A stretch of 64,000 nt of DNA, taken from NCBI GenBank assembly GCA_003153555.1, contig PLZS01000064.1, forward strand, positions 62,001 to 126,000. The letters run 5' to 3'. Within the stretch, counting starts at the first letter, position 1. Every line of letters begins with the position of its first letter. The DNA is from Candidatus Melainabacteria bacterium (GTDB taxonomy: Bacteria > Cyanobacteriota > Vampirovibrionia > Obscuribacterales > Obscuribacteraceae). The notes under the pieces were generated by a model that saw only the letters and a list, made by a program, of their open reading frames with translations, was not told the origin of the DNA and made no database searches. Both the position numbers and the translations under genes were made by a program. This document shows, in pieces, positions 25,112-34,716 of this stretch.

Positions 25112-27127
25112 TTGAGCGCTCAAACCCTCGTTCCGAATAAACCCAAAGCTGAAGTCAGATGGCATGCACCACTGCTGTTATTAGTGGTTTGCGTGGCGTT
25201 GTATTTCTTCCGCCTTGGCAATTTTGGCATACTTGAAGGCGGCGAATCGTACTATCCTGCCGCTGCGAGGGAGATGATTGAGGCGCGCGAGTGGCTAATT
25301 CCGCACCTGAATTACCAAATCTATTTTTCCAAACCGATTCTCACATTCTGGTTGATCGAATCGGCGTATGTTCTCTTCGGCGTAAATGAATTAGCAGGAA
25401 GGCTTTGGTCAGCGATTTTGTGCACGATCTTGGTCTTCTTCTGCTACTTCACAACGCGGGCGTTGGCCGGTGCTCGCGCTGGGTTGCTCGCGGGATTGAT
25501 GCTGGCATCGTCACCACTCCTGGTGGCAACATGCAGGCGCTCATCAATCGATGCTTTCTTCAGCTGTTTTTTCGGCATAGCTTTGTGTGCCATGATTATG
25601 GTTCTCTTCGCAGGAAGGAAGAGATGGTGGCCGATTATCTACGCAGGGCTTGCACTGTCAGTCCTGACCAAAGGTCCAGCATCGCTCATATTGTTTGTGG
25701 GTGGTCTATTTGCGTACTTGCTTTTTAAAAGATCAAGCATTAAACAGATCGTTGTTTGTTTGAAAAAGCTGAGGGTTGTTCCAGGCACCTTAATCTTCCT
25801 GGCGATGGTGCTGCCTTGGTATGTGGCTGTGGGCCAAGCGACCAAAGGACTGTTTCTCAAGGTATTTTTCCTCTACGAAAATTTGTCGCGCTTCGCAGGC
25901 AACACAAACAGCGGAAAACATCCGCACTGGTGGGCCTACTTACCAGCTCTGATTTACGGCGCGTTTCCGTGGTCATTGTTCTTACCAGCAGCTGTCATTG
26001 ACGCTTGCGTGGCAGTGAAAAACAATTTCATGACTAGGTCGGGGAAGCCCGCATCAGTGGAAGCGGCTAACGGCGGCGACGCTACGCAGCATCGGCCACA
26101 AGCGGCTGAGGACCATGCCGTGCTCCCTATAATAACGGACATTCAAGCATCTACAGGACAATCTCAAGATCCGATTCGAGACGTTCTTATTTTCTCGTTG
26201 GCATATGTACTGGTCACGGTAGTATTCTTCAGTTTGTCCCGCACCCAATTCGACAGATACATATTGCCGACGTGGTGCCCTCTCGTAATCATGATTTCGT
26301 TGAGCATCGATAAGTGGATCCGCACTTCTGATCGGGATTCGTTGATCGCGCGCTCAGCAAAATTCGTCAGCCCACTTCTTGCTGTGTTGGGTGGCTTGTG
26401 CCTTATGGCAAGTATTGCCGCGGCCTTTATTGTCCCAGAAGTCCAGCTTTGGATGCGCGTTGCAGTGCCAGTTGCAGCATTAGTTCTGGCGTACGGTTGG
26501 ATATCGCAGTACCTGTCGTACCGAAAGAAAAACTTTGACAGAGCCATGCTGTTACTTGCCGCAAGCACCTGTTTAGGTTATGCGATAGTGACACCAGTTC
26601 TATTTGAATACTGGTACGAGAAAACATATGCCGGTGTGCATCAGTTAGTAATCTCTGTAGCGGACACGGATGCGGATGTTGGGCAGTACAAAGAGTTCAT
26701 GCCGTCTCTCTTGTATTACAGAAGGGGACCGGTGAATTTCTTCTATCACTTATCGCAGTTGCTCCCTCGCAAGAAGGCATCTAACCTGGGAGCGCCGGCA
26801 TCCTTGCCGGCATCTACGCCAACGGCATTTTCAACATCAGGTCCATCTTCATCCGAGGCTAGAGAGCCCGCGGATCACAGAACTTTTATTTTAGTGAAAA
26901 AGGATTTCGAACCAGAATTGCTTGCTCAACCACAATTGAATCTCAAGCTAAATTCCCGACGAGGCGAGTGGAGCATGTACGAGACCAGCGACTTTGTCAT
27001 GGACAAACCTCCGACCCTTGAAGAGTCTTTCAACAGATTGAATTGGAAAGACAGCATGACGGACAAGTTTGGCTTCGGGCCGCTGACCGTGCCTTATAGC
27101 GGCGGGCATATGAAGTGGCGACGCTAG
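25112..27127 (+). CDS. ArnT/PMT-like membrane glycosyltransferase (GT39/GT83 type)
   Basis: 671 residues, with about a dozen hydrophobic segments. The first extracytoplasmic loop (FGILEGGESYYPAAAREMI) holds the acidic residue typical of lipid-linked sugar transferases, and IYFSKPILTFWLIESAYVLF is the second family block. Such enzymes move a sugar from a polyprenyl phosphate to lipid A, protein or cell-wall glycan; the acceptor is unknown. The start is TTG 25112 with no strong ribosome site. Near residue 560 the segment LGAPASLPAST is encoded by a REP-like repeat inserted in frame. Confidence 0.88.
   Translation: MSAQTLVPNKPKAEVRWHAPLLLLVVCVALYFFRLGNFGILEGGESYYPAAAREMIEAREWLIPHLNYQIYFSKPILTFWLIESAYVLFGVNELAGRLWSAILCTILVFFCYFTTRALAGARAGLLAGLMLASSPLLVATCRRSSIDAFFSCFFGIALCAMIMVLFAGRKRWWPIIYAGLALSVLTKGPASLILFVGGLFAYLLFKRSSIKQIVVCLKKLRVVPGTLIFLAMVLPWYVAVGQATKGLFLKVFFLYENLSRFAGNTNSGKHPHWWAYLPALIYGAFPWSLFLPAAVIDACVAVKNNFMTRSGKPASVEAANGGDATQHRPQAAEDHAVLPIITDIQASTGQSQDPIRDVLIFSLAYVLVTVVFFSLSRTQFDRYILPTWCPLVIMISLSIDKWIRTSDRDSLIARSAKFVSPLLAVLGGLCLMASIAAAFIVPEVQLWMRVAVPVAALVLAYGWISQYLSYRKKNFDRAMLLLAASTCLGYAIVTPVLFEYWYEKTYAGVHQLVISVADTDADVGQYKEFMPSLLYYRRGPVNFFYHLSQLLPRKKASNLGAPASLPASTPTAFSTSGPSSSEAREPADHRTFILVKKDFEPELLAQPQLNLKLNSRRGEWSMYETSDFVMDKPPTLEESFNRLNWKDSMTDKFGFGPLTVPYSGGHMKWRR
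26785..26814 (+). repeat. REP-like unit inside the glycosyltransferase gene
   Basis: CTGGGAGCGCCGGCATCC followed by TTGCCGGCATC, with the hairpin GCCGGC-ATCCTT-GCCGGC. It matches, inverted, the GCCGGCGCTCCCAGG units at 28196-28345 and keeps the host frame open. Confidence 0.7.
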
Positions 27128-27148
27128 CAGACTTTGTATCGCAACAAT

Positions 27149-27388
27149 TCATTCCAACGAAAATTCCATTTCGCGTCTTGGTTTAAAGCCGAGAGATTCG
27201 TAAAGAGCTACGCCATCTTCGCTTGAATTCAATCTCACGACGACACAATCCTTGGAGCGAATCCAGTCGATACCAGCCAGCATCAAGGCTCGAACCACGC
27301 CGCCCATTTCAGTAGCCATGGCTGCCCGCATGTCAGCTGCAAGAGCAAAGTCTTTGCTTTGAGCAGGCTCGATGACGATTTCTTGCAT
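27149..27388 (-). pseudogene. internally deleted GNAT N-acetyltransferase
   Basis: 79 residues. The first 28 (MQEIVIEPAQSKDFALAADM) match the start of GNAT enzymes, and the last 40 (ALYESLGFKPRREMEFSLE) are the classic GNAT end. The central strands and most of the acetyl-CoA loop are missing; the junction at TEMGGVVRALM joins the two parts in frame. A functional GNAT needs about 150 residues, so this is probably inactive, or a remnant retained by chance. The ribosome site is poor. Confidence 0.65.
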
Positions 27389-27434
27389 TATCGTTTCTAT
27401 ATGCGATCAGTACTTCAAGCATTTAGGATCATAC

Positions 27435-27992
27435 CTAACGGGTGCTGACGATGGCACCCTGATTGATTCTAGCGAAATATGCTTCCACTTCTTTCCAACT
27501 TTTCACACGTGGGTAGCCAGTCACTTTGACGTTATGCGGAGCGTCGAAAAGAATGCCTTGGCCGCGGAAGCGTGGAAAGTGACGAGCATTGTCATCGATT
27601 AGATAATCTGCGTTCAGAATACTTTTGTCGCCGCAAAAGACAATGTTCATCGGTGATACAAATGGAAAATGGATTTTCATCCATTCGAATTTTGCTGTAA
27701 ATGAGGTGGGAACTTCCATTGCGGCAGAAGCAATAAAAATTGAATGCTCTTTCGATAATTTTTGAAGAACTCGCTGTGCGTCTTTCATGACGGGGAGGTC
27801 CGCAAAAAATTCTTCCGCGCGAATAAACTGTTCCACAACATCCTGATGTTCAACTGGCACCACATGCCGTAAGTGAGTGCCGATAAGATCTTCGCGAGTT
27901 ATAGATTTTCCAAAATGGTTGTTATAACTATCCAAATGCTTGCCGAGAGCATCTGCAATAACTTCATCCATATCAACTGCAATAATGGCCAC
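27435..27992 (-). CDS. 5'(3')-deoxyribonucleotidase-like HAD phosphatase
   Basis: 185 residues from GTG 27992, with AGGAG 7 bases upstream; the longer frame to 28067 adds residues unlike the family. HAD motif I is VDMDEVIAD (nucleophile Asp and general acid Asp replaced by Glu-containing DMDEV as in NT5C-like enzymes). IFIASAAME is at the motif II position, and LIDDNARHF is motif IV. The expected reaction is dephosphorylation of (deoxy)nucleoside monophosphates. It stands alone between the GNAT remnant and a repeat block. Confidence 0.82.
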   Translation of the reverse strand: MAIIAVDMDEVIADALGKHLDSYNNHFGKSITREDLIGTHLRHVVPVEHQDVVEQFIRAEEFFADLPVMKDAQRVLQKLSKEHSIFIASAAMEVPTSFTAKFEWMKIHFPFVSPMNIVFCGDKSILNADYLIDDNARHFPRFRGQGILFDAPHNVKVTGYPRVKSWKEVEAYFARINQGAIVSTR

Positions 27993-28195
27993 ATCAAGTC
28001 TCCTGCACAAGGGCGCGACACTGATGTTAGCATCCAACTGATTGGTCACGAGCAATCGGCAGGACAATTGAAACGCGACGATACATTTCAGTCGAATGAG
28101 GATTGTTGCATTCGCAACCGCAGAAGACTACCCAGAGGCGCGCCACCGGCTATGGACAGGCGTCCATGGAATTCGAGATTGGCATTCATGGTTAG

Positions 28196-28345
28196 GTGCC
28201 GGCTGGAAGCCGGCGCTCCCAGGTGGTTTCGAAGGCACGCTCCTAGCGATGACGTGCCGGCTGGAAGCCGGCGCTCCCAGGTGTTTCGAAGGCACGCTCC
28301 TAGCGATGACGCGCCGGCTGGGAGCCGGTGCTCCCGGCTTAGGGT
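28196..28345. repeat. tandem REP-like repeat block
   Basis: Two units of 58 and 57 bases (28196-28253, 28254-28310) and a diverged third start with the hairpin GCCGGC-TGGAA-GCCGGC, followed by GCTCCCAGGTG, TTTCGAAGGCACGC and TCCTAGCGATGAC. The 27993-28443 gap has no gene; shorter degenerate GGTGCTCC units continue to about 28440. Confidence 0.85.
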
Positions 28346-28443
28346 CCGGTGCTCCTAGACTTATAGAGTCGGCACTACCATGCTGAGAACGGGCGCTTAC
28401 TTGCTAACGGCACTACCATACTTAAGAGTCGCACCGGATCGGA

Positions 28444-29952
28444 TTAGGGCGTGACTGTGTCAGAGAGACTTATTTGATGGTTAAAAGCAGCCTTTTGCTT
28501 AATCGGTATTTTGAACCAAAACTTACTGCCAGACCCGTTTTCACTTTCCACACCGATGCTGCCGCCATGTTGATCGATAATAGTCTTGCAAATGGCCAGC
28601 CCCAGACCCTTTCCACCCTTCTCACGTGAATCTGATTCGGTCACTTGTTGAAATTTCTCAAAAATGATCTGTTGGTACTCTGCGGGAACGCCGCGCCCAT
28701 GATCTTCGATCCAGACCTTGAGCCATTTTTTGTCGCTTTCGGAGTGAACCGAAACTGTTGAATTTGGCGGCGAATATTTAACCGCGTTTGAAAGCAGATT
28801 CACCAACACCTGCACGATTCTGTCTTTGTCGAACTCAGCGAATTGATCGCTGGCAGGTGGCACTTCCAATTTAACGTGGTGTTGATCTGCAAAAGTGGTT
28901 ACAGAATCAATCCCTTCCTGGATAGCAGCGCTGATGTTGGCTTCTGCGAAGGTGAGCTCCAACTTTCCAGAGGCAAGTCTTTCTGTATCGAGAAGATCAT
29001 TGGTAAGCGCTATCAATCTGTATATGTCTGCTTCGGCGACACCAACTTTTGCTTGCGCCTCCTCAGACAATTCTCCCCAAGCACCGGCGTTGAGCAGAGT
29101 CAACAAACCGGATACTGTTGTCAGCGGCGATCTCAAATCATGACTGACCATCGCAATCAAGTATCGCTGCATCTTGCGTGACTCATCTAACTCATCCACC
29201 ATTGAATGAAAGAACTTGTCCAGCTGGGCGATCTCGTCGGATCCAGTCAGCGGCCGATTTAGAGGTATACCTTTTGGAACACGAGTAATATTCTCGGCGA
29301 TTCGTTTGACCCTGCCCGCGATTCCGCTGGTGAATAAATTAGCCAGAAAAATCGCCACAATAATATTAACTGCGACTCCAAAGGCTATCGTGATTTGCAC
29401 CAGCTCACGTTCTTCAGCTTCGCGTTGCGGTCCGTCTGCAGCCAAGGCCACGTAATCCGACATAATAATGCCAATCGGATCGGCGATACTATCCATCATT
29501 CGTTTCGCATCAAACAGTTCCATAGGACTATTCACAATCTTCCCCATGCCACCAGTGTCGACTGACTCCTCAATCTGCGACATGAGGTGAATTCCCTTTT
29601 GGACAATGGGACGGGTGTCCTGCATGATTTTTAAATGTTTCGGATCGTTTGCCAGCAAATTTTCCAATTCATTGTATCGCTGCATAAACAGCTGTACTGA
29701 TGATCTGTAGCGGTGGCGAAAGTAGCGGCTTGGCATTTTTGAATAGCCAGCCAAATTGGCCGCAGCTTGCCCAGCCACTATGCCTATGCTGCCCGCAGTG
29801 AAGAGAATTTCCTTCGTGGCAGCTTGAGTTTTTATTTCATGTTCGGCTTGTTGCACCCGATAGGTGAGAACTCCGACAAATATGAGTTCGCATACTAGAG
29901 GAATACCGACCAGTATGAAGCCCATTTGCGTAATTTTTAGGTTCAAGCGCAT
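28444..29952 (-). CDS. membrane-bound sensor histidine kinase
   Basis: 502 residues. Membrane spans at about 10-32 and 187-208 enclose a helical extracytoplasmic sensor. A HAMP linker follows (GRVKRIAENITRVPKG). HisKA carries the phospho-acceptor His 271 in MVSHDLRSPL. The ATPase domain shows the N box NLLSNAVKYSPP (about 385-396), DHGRGVP (417-423) and GKGLGLAI (447-454). It autophosphorylates and passes phosphate to a response regulator. None is adjacent, so it is an orphan; the signal is unknown. Confidence 0.93.
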   Translation of the reverse strand: MRLNLKITQMGFILVGIPLVCELIFVGVLTYRVQQAEHEIKTQAATKEILFTAGSIGIVAGQAAANLAGYSKMPSRYFRHRYRSSVQLFMQRYNELENLLANDPKHLKIMQDTRPIVQKGIHLMSQIEESVDTGGMGKIVNSPMELFDAKRMMDSIADPIGIIMSDYVALAADGPQREAEERELVQITIAFGVAVNIIVAIFLANLFTSGIAGRVKRIAENITRVPKGIPLNRPLTGSDEIAQLDKFFHSMVDELDESRKMQRYLIAMVSHDLRSPLTTVSGLLTLLNAGAWGELSEEAQAKVGVAEADIYRLIALTNDLLDTERLASGKLELTFAEANISAAIQEGIDSVTTFADQHHVKLEVPPASDQFAEFDKDRIVQVLVNLLSNAVKYSPPNSTVSVHSESDKKWLKVWIEDHGRGVPAEYQQIIFEKFQQVTESDSREKGGKGLGLAICKTIIDQHGGSIGVESENGSGSKFWFKIPIKQKAAFNHQISLSDTVTP

Positions 29953-30107
29953 GACACCTTATGCCACGCATGGCGGAAATTTGGCACATATCTCTAATCC
30001 CACAGGAATGCAGTGCCAATAGGATTTGGACTATCCGAGAGTGCCGTCATTATTCGGCTTCGGTGTCGGAGCGACATCCACCGGTGGCGGCAGCACCAAC
30101 TCAACAA

Positions 30108-31016
30108 TCACTGAAGCAAATAAGCAGATTTGTAAATCAATCGGTCGTTTTCAAAATTGCAGCACAAACTAGACCCATTGGCATTCTGCCATAGCCAAGT
30201 TTGACTGCCCACGCCGTGAAAATTACTGTGCGAAATCATAACGCCTTGAGATGCCAAAATTTTTCTAACTTCAGGCAGCATCATGTCAGCTTTCAACGAC
30301 TGTGCCTGCTGATTGGTCACGGAATGGGCTGCGTGTTCAGGAGCAGAATGTGCGGGTTGCAGACATCTGGACAGCGTAAACCAATCACCTTTGGCGAGCT
30401 TACCCCCCGTTACTGTAGGCGTTTCACCCTCAAGCCGGAGCTTGCACATCGTCATTTGATCGCTCGTTTTCCCACTCACTGGTTGCTCATAAAGCACACG
30501 AATATGACAGTTCGGCTTGATTCGAGGCATCTTCTGATTCTTCAACAATTGCGCGTAATTCTTATTTTCGAGAGCCAAACTTTGCGACAAATTCGACAAC
30601 TCATCTGCGGTTTTAAACAAGGGAGCACCATCACCTTGATCTGGGGCCACGATCGCATCATTCATGTCGCTGATCCGCACACCAATTTTACCCTCGCCGT
30701 TTGGTTTCAAGCTTAGTGAGATGGCTTCGGCACCTCGCTTAAGCGACAAACTCGTCAACGCATCTTTATGGAGGTGAATTGCTCTTATTGCCTCTTCTGA
30801 CCGTGACACCACTTCATTATCGACAGTGACTAGCATGTCACCAGCTTTGATACCAGCCGCCTCTGCCGCTAGTTTTGGAAAGACTTCGATAATTACGGGA
30901 AGCTGCCGCGCATTCTTCTCGCCAGGCTTGCTAAGACAGCGCTGGGGTACAGCTGAGCAGAGGATGCACAGCGTAACTGTAAGCAACTGGACCTTTTTTC
31001 CGGGACCTTCGTTCAA
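30108..31016 (-). CDS. exported PDZ-domain protein
   Basis: About 302 residues if TTG 31016 is used (GGAAG upstream); the frame extends to 31070 but would then overlap the upstream gene. The N-terminus (GKKVQLLTVTLCILC) is a likely export signal. A PDZ domain follows (AAEAAGIKAGDMLVTVDNEV, VRISDM), which in bacteria binds C-termini or loops of other envelope proteins. The second half, about 150 residues, is unrecognised and has several Cys residues. There is no protease domain. It lies directly downstream of the candidate selenoprotein gene. Confidence 0.72.
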   Translation of the reverse strand: MNEGPGKKVQLLTVTLCILCSAVPQRCLSKPGEKNARQLPVIIEVFPKLAAEAAGIKAGDMLVTVDNEVVSRSEEAIRAIHLHKDALTSLSLKRGAEAISLSLKPNGEGKIGVRISDMNDAIVAPDQGDGAPLFKTADELSNLSQSLALENKNYAQLLKNQKMPRIKPNCHIRVLYEQPVSGKTSDQMTMCKLRLEGETPTVTGGKLAKGDWFTLSRCLQPAHSAPEHAAHSVTNQQAQSLKADMMLPEVRKILASQGVMISHSNFHGVGSQTWLWQNANGSSLCCNFENDRLIYKSAYLLQ

Positions 31017-31045
31017 AAAAAACGCTTCCAGAATAACCTCAAGTC

Positions 31046-32044
31046 TTACTGACGGAAAGTATTCCCCCACTCCTTGCTGTTATTTTCGGTGCCTGCTTTC
31101 TTGTGATCCTGAGCCTTTCCGATCGAAGGCATGTTGGCCGCTTTCTCATGATCTACACGTCCATCAGCCTGCATTGCATCTTCATGTTTGTCGTATCTTT
31201 GTTTTCCATAATCAGAGAATGCAGCAACGTTAAACCGATCGTATTGCTCAAATGGATGCGCGACGATGCGTTCATGCATTACTTCATCTGCTGTCTTGAA
31301 AGCAGAAGCCGGCAAATGCTGACCGCTTGCCAAACTTACTGTGCTGGCATTGCGGATGAAATCTGAAGTATGCAGCTTATTTTCAGCTTCATACATGGCA
31401 TCGAAACCTTGTAGATGACTGCGACGCACCATCTCTGCAGGGTGCTGGCTGATGTGATCAAGATGCATTTTCTTGAACAAATAATCTTTCTGTTGCCGCG
31501 AGTATTGAGGGCTTTGCCAAACGCGATTAAGCCGACTCGCAAGCTGCATTTCTAAGACTAGATCCTGCGGTGCCCAATACCCGGGCAAACAATTAAGAAC
31601 AACTCCATCAGGAGAGAGCATGAATAGCTGCAGATTGTGACCTCCGGCACCGTTTGTCGTAACCACGGCATTGCCGAAATTATCGTGCATACCAGACTCG
31701 CCCGCATAAGGCTCGTTGGTTATATCCTTGGTTCCACAAACAAAATGGTTCTTTAGAGCGGAAAGGGCTGGTTCCTGCGAGAGCGACACGGCTCTCAAGC
31801 TATTTCCGGCACTTCACGTGCCGCCGCTGATGTTGCCCAACATATGGACCCAAAAGACAAGCTTGCCTTGTTCGCGCGCACTGCCCTCTGCTTGAGCCAA
31901 GGAGGTGTTCCAGTGGACCTGAGAGGTGAGCTGGGTAATTCTGTCATGAGCAGATTGACCGCCAAGATAGGCAGGGGCGCGCGATTGCGCCGGTGTAGTC
32001 AATGCCACAAGTGCCGCCAGACAGAGTAGAGACTTAACTTTCAT
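31046..32044 (-). CDS. thioredoxin-fold exported protein with in-frame UGA, candidate selenoprotein
   Basis: One continuous frame of 332 codons with a single internal TGA at 31814-31816 (codon 77). The N-terminus MKVKSLLCLAALVALTTPAQS is a signal peptide. Then GKLVFWVHMLGNISGGT, the TGA, and SAGNSLRAVSLSQ: a thioredoxin-like strand, active-site loop and helix with UGA where homologous proteins, as I remember them, carry Cys. The frame continues without stops through LFMLSPDGVVLNCLPGYW for 255 codons. A hairpin at 31779-31796 fits the bacterial SECIS rules. Alternatives are a nonsense-mutated pseudogene or two separate genes; the 3' part has no good start of its own. Confidence 0.6.
31779..31796 (-). 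promoter_or_regulatory. candidate bacterial SECIS hairpin
   Basis: In the mRNA, GAGAGC-CGUGUC-GCUCUC forms a 6-bp stem with a 6-base loop. The stem begins 17 bases after the UGA, and 23 bases separate the UGA from the apical loop, whose second base is G. The published bacterial consensus, as I recall it, asks for a loop 16-37 bases from UGA with a G in its first two positions. Confidence 0.45.
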
Positions 32045-32171
32045 GACGAATTACCCGCAAAGGATTTCATGCCCTATAGATAGATATACCTCTTATCCAC
32101 GGAAAGGTCCATGCTCCTATTCCATGACATACAAGCCTGAAATTGCTTGCGGCGCCTTCAGGTGGCAGCTT

Positions 32172-34688
32172 TCAGTATATTGCACACACCAACGCCACTG
32201 GATCGATGTCCTCCAAAACCACTTCAACGGGATCCACGTGCCAAATGTGCTCGCAATACTCATGGATGGCTCTGTCCGAGGAAAACTTACCCATTCGCGC
32301 CACATTGAGAATCGACATTTTCGTCCAGTTATCCTTGTTTTTAAAGGCTTCACTAACCTTTTGCTGCGCATCAATAAAGGCTTGATAATCAGCAAGCAAC
32401 ATCCAGTCATCGTGATTAAGAAGTGAATCGACGATTGGACGGAAAAGCTCAGTATCTCCATTCGAGAAGTGTCCATCAGCGATCTGATCTATCACCCGCC
32501 GAAGCATAGCGTTGGTTTCATAGAATTCACGCGGACGATAGCCATTTGCTTTCAGTCGTTTAACTTCGGCATCAGTCAGACCAAACAGGAAGAAATTCTC
32601 GCCGCCGACCTCTTCTCGAATTTCGATGTTAGCACCGTCCAAGGTGCCTATGGTCAATGCACCATTGAGCGCAAACTTCATGTTTCCTGTTCCAGAGGCT
32701 TCCTTTCCGGCAGTTGAAATTTGTTCAGACAAATCTGCAGCTGGATAGACTTGCTGCCCTAATTTGACATTGTAGTCAGCCAGAAACACGACCTTAAGCT
32801 TTTCTTTGATGACGGCGTCATTATTGACGACATCACCAACCGAGTTGATCAATTTGATGATCAACTTAGCCATGAAGTATGCAGGAGCGGCCTTGCCGCC
32901 GAAGATGAACGTGCGTGGCGAAACATCCAGATTAGGATTGTCTTTCAGCTGATTATAGAGCGTAATGATATACAGCACATTCAACAACTGGCGTTTGTAC
33001 TCATGCATACGCTTGACTTGAATATCAAAAATCGACTCAGAATCAACGAGCACTGTGTTGTGCATTTTGATGTAATCAGCAAGTTGCAATTTAATTGTGC
33101 GTTTGATGTCGGACCAATCTTTTCGGAATTTTGGATCATCAGCAAATTTCTCTAACTTTTTCAGCTGCCTCAAATCGCGAGTCCAACCGTCTCCGATAGT
33201 GGCTGTGATTAGTTCGCTCAGCCCAGGATTAGCGACCAACATCCATCGTCTAGGCGTGACACCATTTGTCACATTACCAAATTTCTCCGGCCACAATTCA
33301 TAGAAGTCCCGCAGTACATCTATGGTCAAAAGATGAGAATGTAACTCAGCCACACCATTTATTGAATGACTGCCAACACTGGCTAAATGAGCCATACGAA
33401 CGAATTTGCTACCCGATTCGTCAATAATAGAAAGCCGTTGAATCTTGCCTTCATCGTTCGGATACTTGGCACGCACTTCGGCAAGAAAACGACTATTGAT
33501 TTCCAGGATTATTTCAAGATGTCGCGGCAGCAATGACGCGAACAAATCGTATTCCCATCGCTCCAGCGCTTCCGGCAACAAGGTATGATTGGTGTATCCG
33601 AATGTTTGCTCTGTGATTTCCCAGGCCTTATCCCAGTCCATAGCGTGAACATCGACAAACAACCGCATCAATTCTGCAATACCGACGGATGGATGAGTAT
33701 CGTTTAGCTGAACAGCAAACTTTTCATGAAAAGTATTGAGCTGCTGTCCATTGGCAAAATGGAATCGAACCATGTCTTGCAGAGAACAAGACGTAAAGAA
33801 ATACTGTTGCTCCAAACGCAGCTGTCTGCCTTGAATCGGCTCATCATTTGGATACAACACTTTCGAAATATTCTCAGAGAACATTTTCTCCTGCACCGAA
33901 CCAATGTAATCGCCCGTGTTGAATGCTCTGAAGTTGAAAGATTCAGGTGCTTCTGCTTTCCATAATCGCAGTGTATTCGTGTTGGTTGTTTTGTAACCAG
34001 AGATAGGTGTGTCATATGGAACACCGTTGATCACACGCTCTGGAATCCAGCTGACCGCGTACCGACCTTTGTTGTCCGTTGTGCCTTCAGTGTGTCCACC
34101 GAGTTTGACCTCGAAGGTATGTTCCGGTCTGGCGATTTCCCATGGATTTCCATAGTGCAGCCATTTATCAGTAATTTCGACCTGCCACCCATCTTTTATA
34201 ATCTGATCAAAGATTCCAAATTCATATCTAATTCCGTAGCCAATCGCCGGTATATTCAACGTCGCGAGCGAGTCCATGTAACACGCAGCCAGACGACCCA
34301 ATCCACCATTGCCCAGCCCAGGCTCTTCTTCTTGGTCTACAAGAACATCAAATTCCAATCCAATTTCTTCGACTGCCTCTTTTACGCTTGGAAGAATGTC
34401 TAAATTGATCAGGTTATTGAGCAAATGTGGTCCAAGCAAAAATTCAGCTGATAAGTAACAAACTACCCGGCAGTCCTTTTTGATAAAAGATTTGGTTGTT
34501 GCCAGCCATCGATGCACAAGTCGGTCTCTGACGGTATAAGCCAGCGCCATATATTGATCATTTCTGGTTGCCACGTCAGGAAACTTTCCCTGAATATAGA
34601 ACAAATTGTCGGCGATCGCCCGCTTCAAAGTTTCTACAGATGTACCGGTACGATCATCTTCAACCACAATGTTCGGATTCTTTTCCAC
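32172..34688 (-). CDS. glgP: glycogen phosphorylase
   Basis: 838 residues from GTG 34688 (GGGGA 7 bases upstream), which removes a 74-base overlap with the phosphoketolase frame that the longest reading would need. GT35 family: LGNGGLGRLAACYMDSLATL, FGYTNHTLLPEALE, FGGKAAPAY and the PLP-binding block EASGTGNMKFALNGALTIGT with its lysine. It phosphorolyses alpha-1,4-glucan to glucose-1-phosphate in the cytoplasm. It follows xfp by 28 bases, so storage-glucan release and the phosphoketolase route are probably co-expressed. Confidence 0.96.
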   Translation of the reverse strand: MEKNPNIVVEDDRTGTSVETLKRAIADNLFYIQGKFPDVATRNDQYMALAYTVRDRLVHRWLATTKSFIKKDCRVVCYLSAEFLLGPHLLNNLINLDILPSVKEAVEEIGLEFDVLVDQEEEPGLGNGGLGRLAACYMDSLATLNIPAIGYGIRYEFGIFDQIIKDGWQVEITDKWLHYGNPWEIARPEHTFEVKLGGHTEGTTDNKGRYAVSWIPERVINGVPYDTPISGYKTTNTNTLRLWKAEAPESFNFRAFNTGDYIGSVQEKMFSENISKVLYPNDEPIQGRQLRLEQQYFFTSCSLQDMVRFHFANGQQLNTFHEKFAVQLNDTHPSVGIAELMRLFVDVHAMDWDKAWEITEQTFGYTNHTLLPEALERWEYDLFASLLPRHLEIILEINSRFLAEVRAKYPNDEGKIQRLSIIDESGSKFVRMAHLASVGSHSINGVAELHSHLLTIDVLRDFYELWPEKFGNVTNGVTPRRWMLVANPGLSELITATIGDGWTRDLRQLKKLEKFADDPKFRKDWSDIKRTIKLQLADYIKMHNTVLVDSESIFDIQVKRMHEYKRQLLNVLYIITLYNQLKDNPNLDVSPRTFIFGGKAAPAYFMAKLIIKLINSVGDVVNNDAVIKEKLKVVFLADYNVKLGQQVYPAADLSEQISTAGKEASGTGNMKFALNGALTIGTLDGANIEIREEVGGENFFLFGLTDAEVKRLKANGYRPREFYETNAMLRRVIDQIADGHFSNGDTELFRPIVDSLLNHDDWMLLADYQAFIDAQQKVSEAFKNKDNWTKMSILNVARMGKFSSDRAIHEYCEHIWHVDPVEVVLEDIDPVALVCAIY

Positions 34689-34716
34689 TACTTGATCCCC
34701 ACAGATTTGAACGATT

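Noticed and set aside
28096-28386. Open frame through the GC-rich repeat block, and the block itself as a CRISPR array
   Set aside because: The frame only translates the tandem repeats. The units are contiguous at 57-58 bases without distinct spacers, contain a strong internal hairpin, and no cas gene is near.
31814-31816. Reassigned genetic code to explain the in-frame TGA
   Set aside because: Many other genes here end at TGA exactly where the family ends or at overlapping starts (for example 48729 and 49421), so TGA is a normal stop in this organism.
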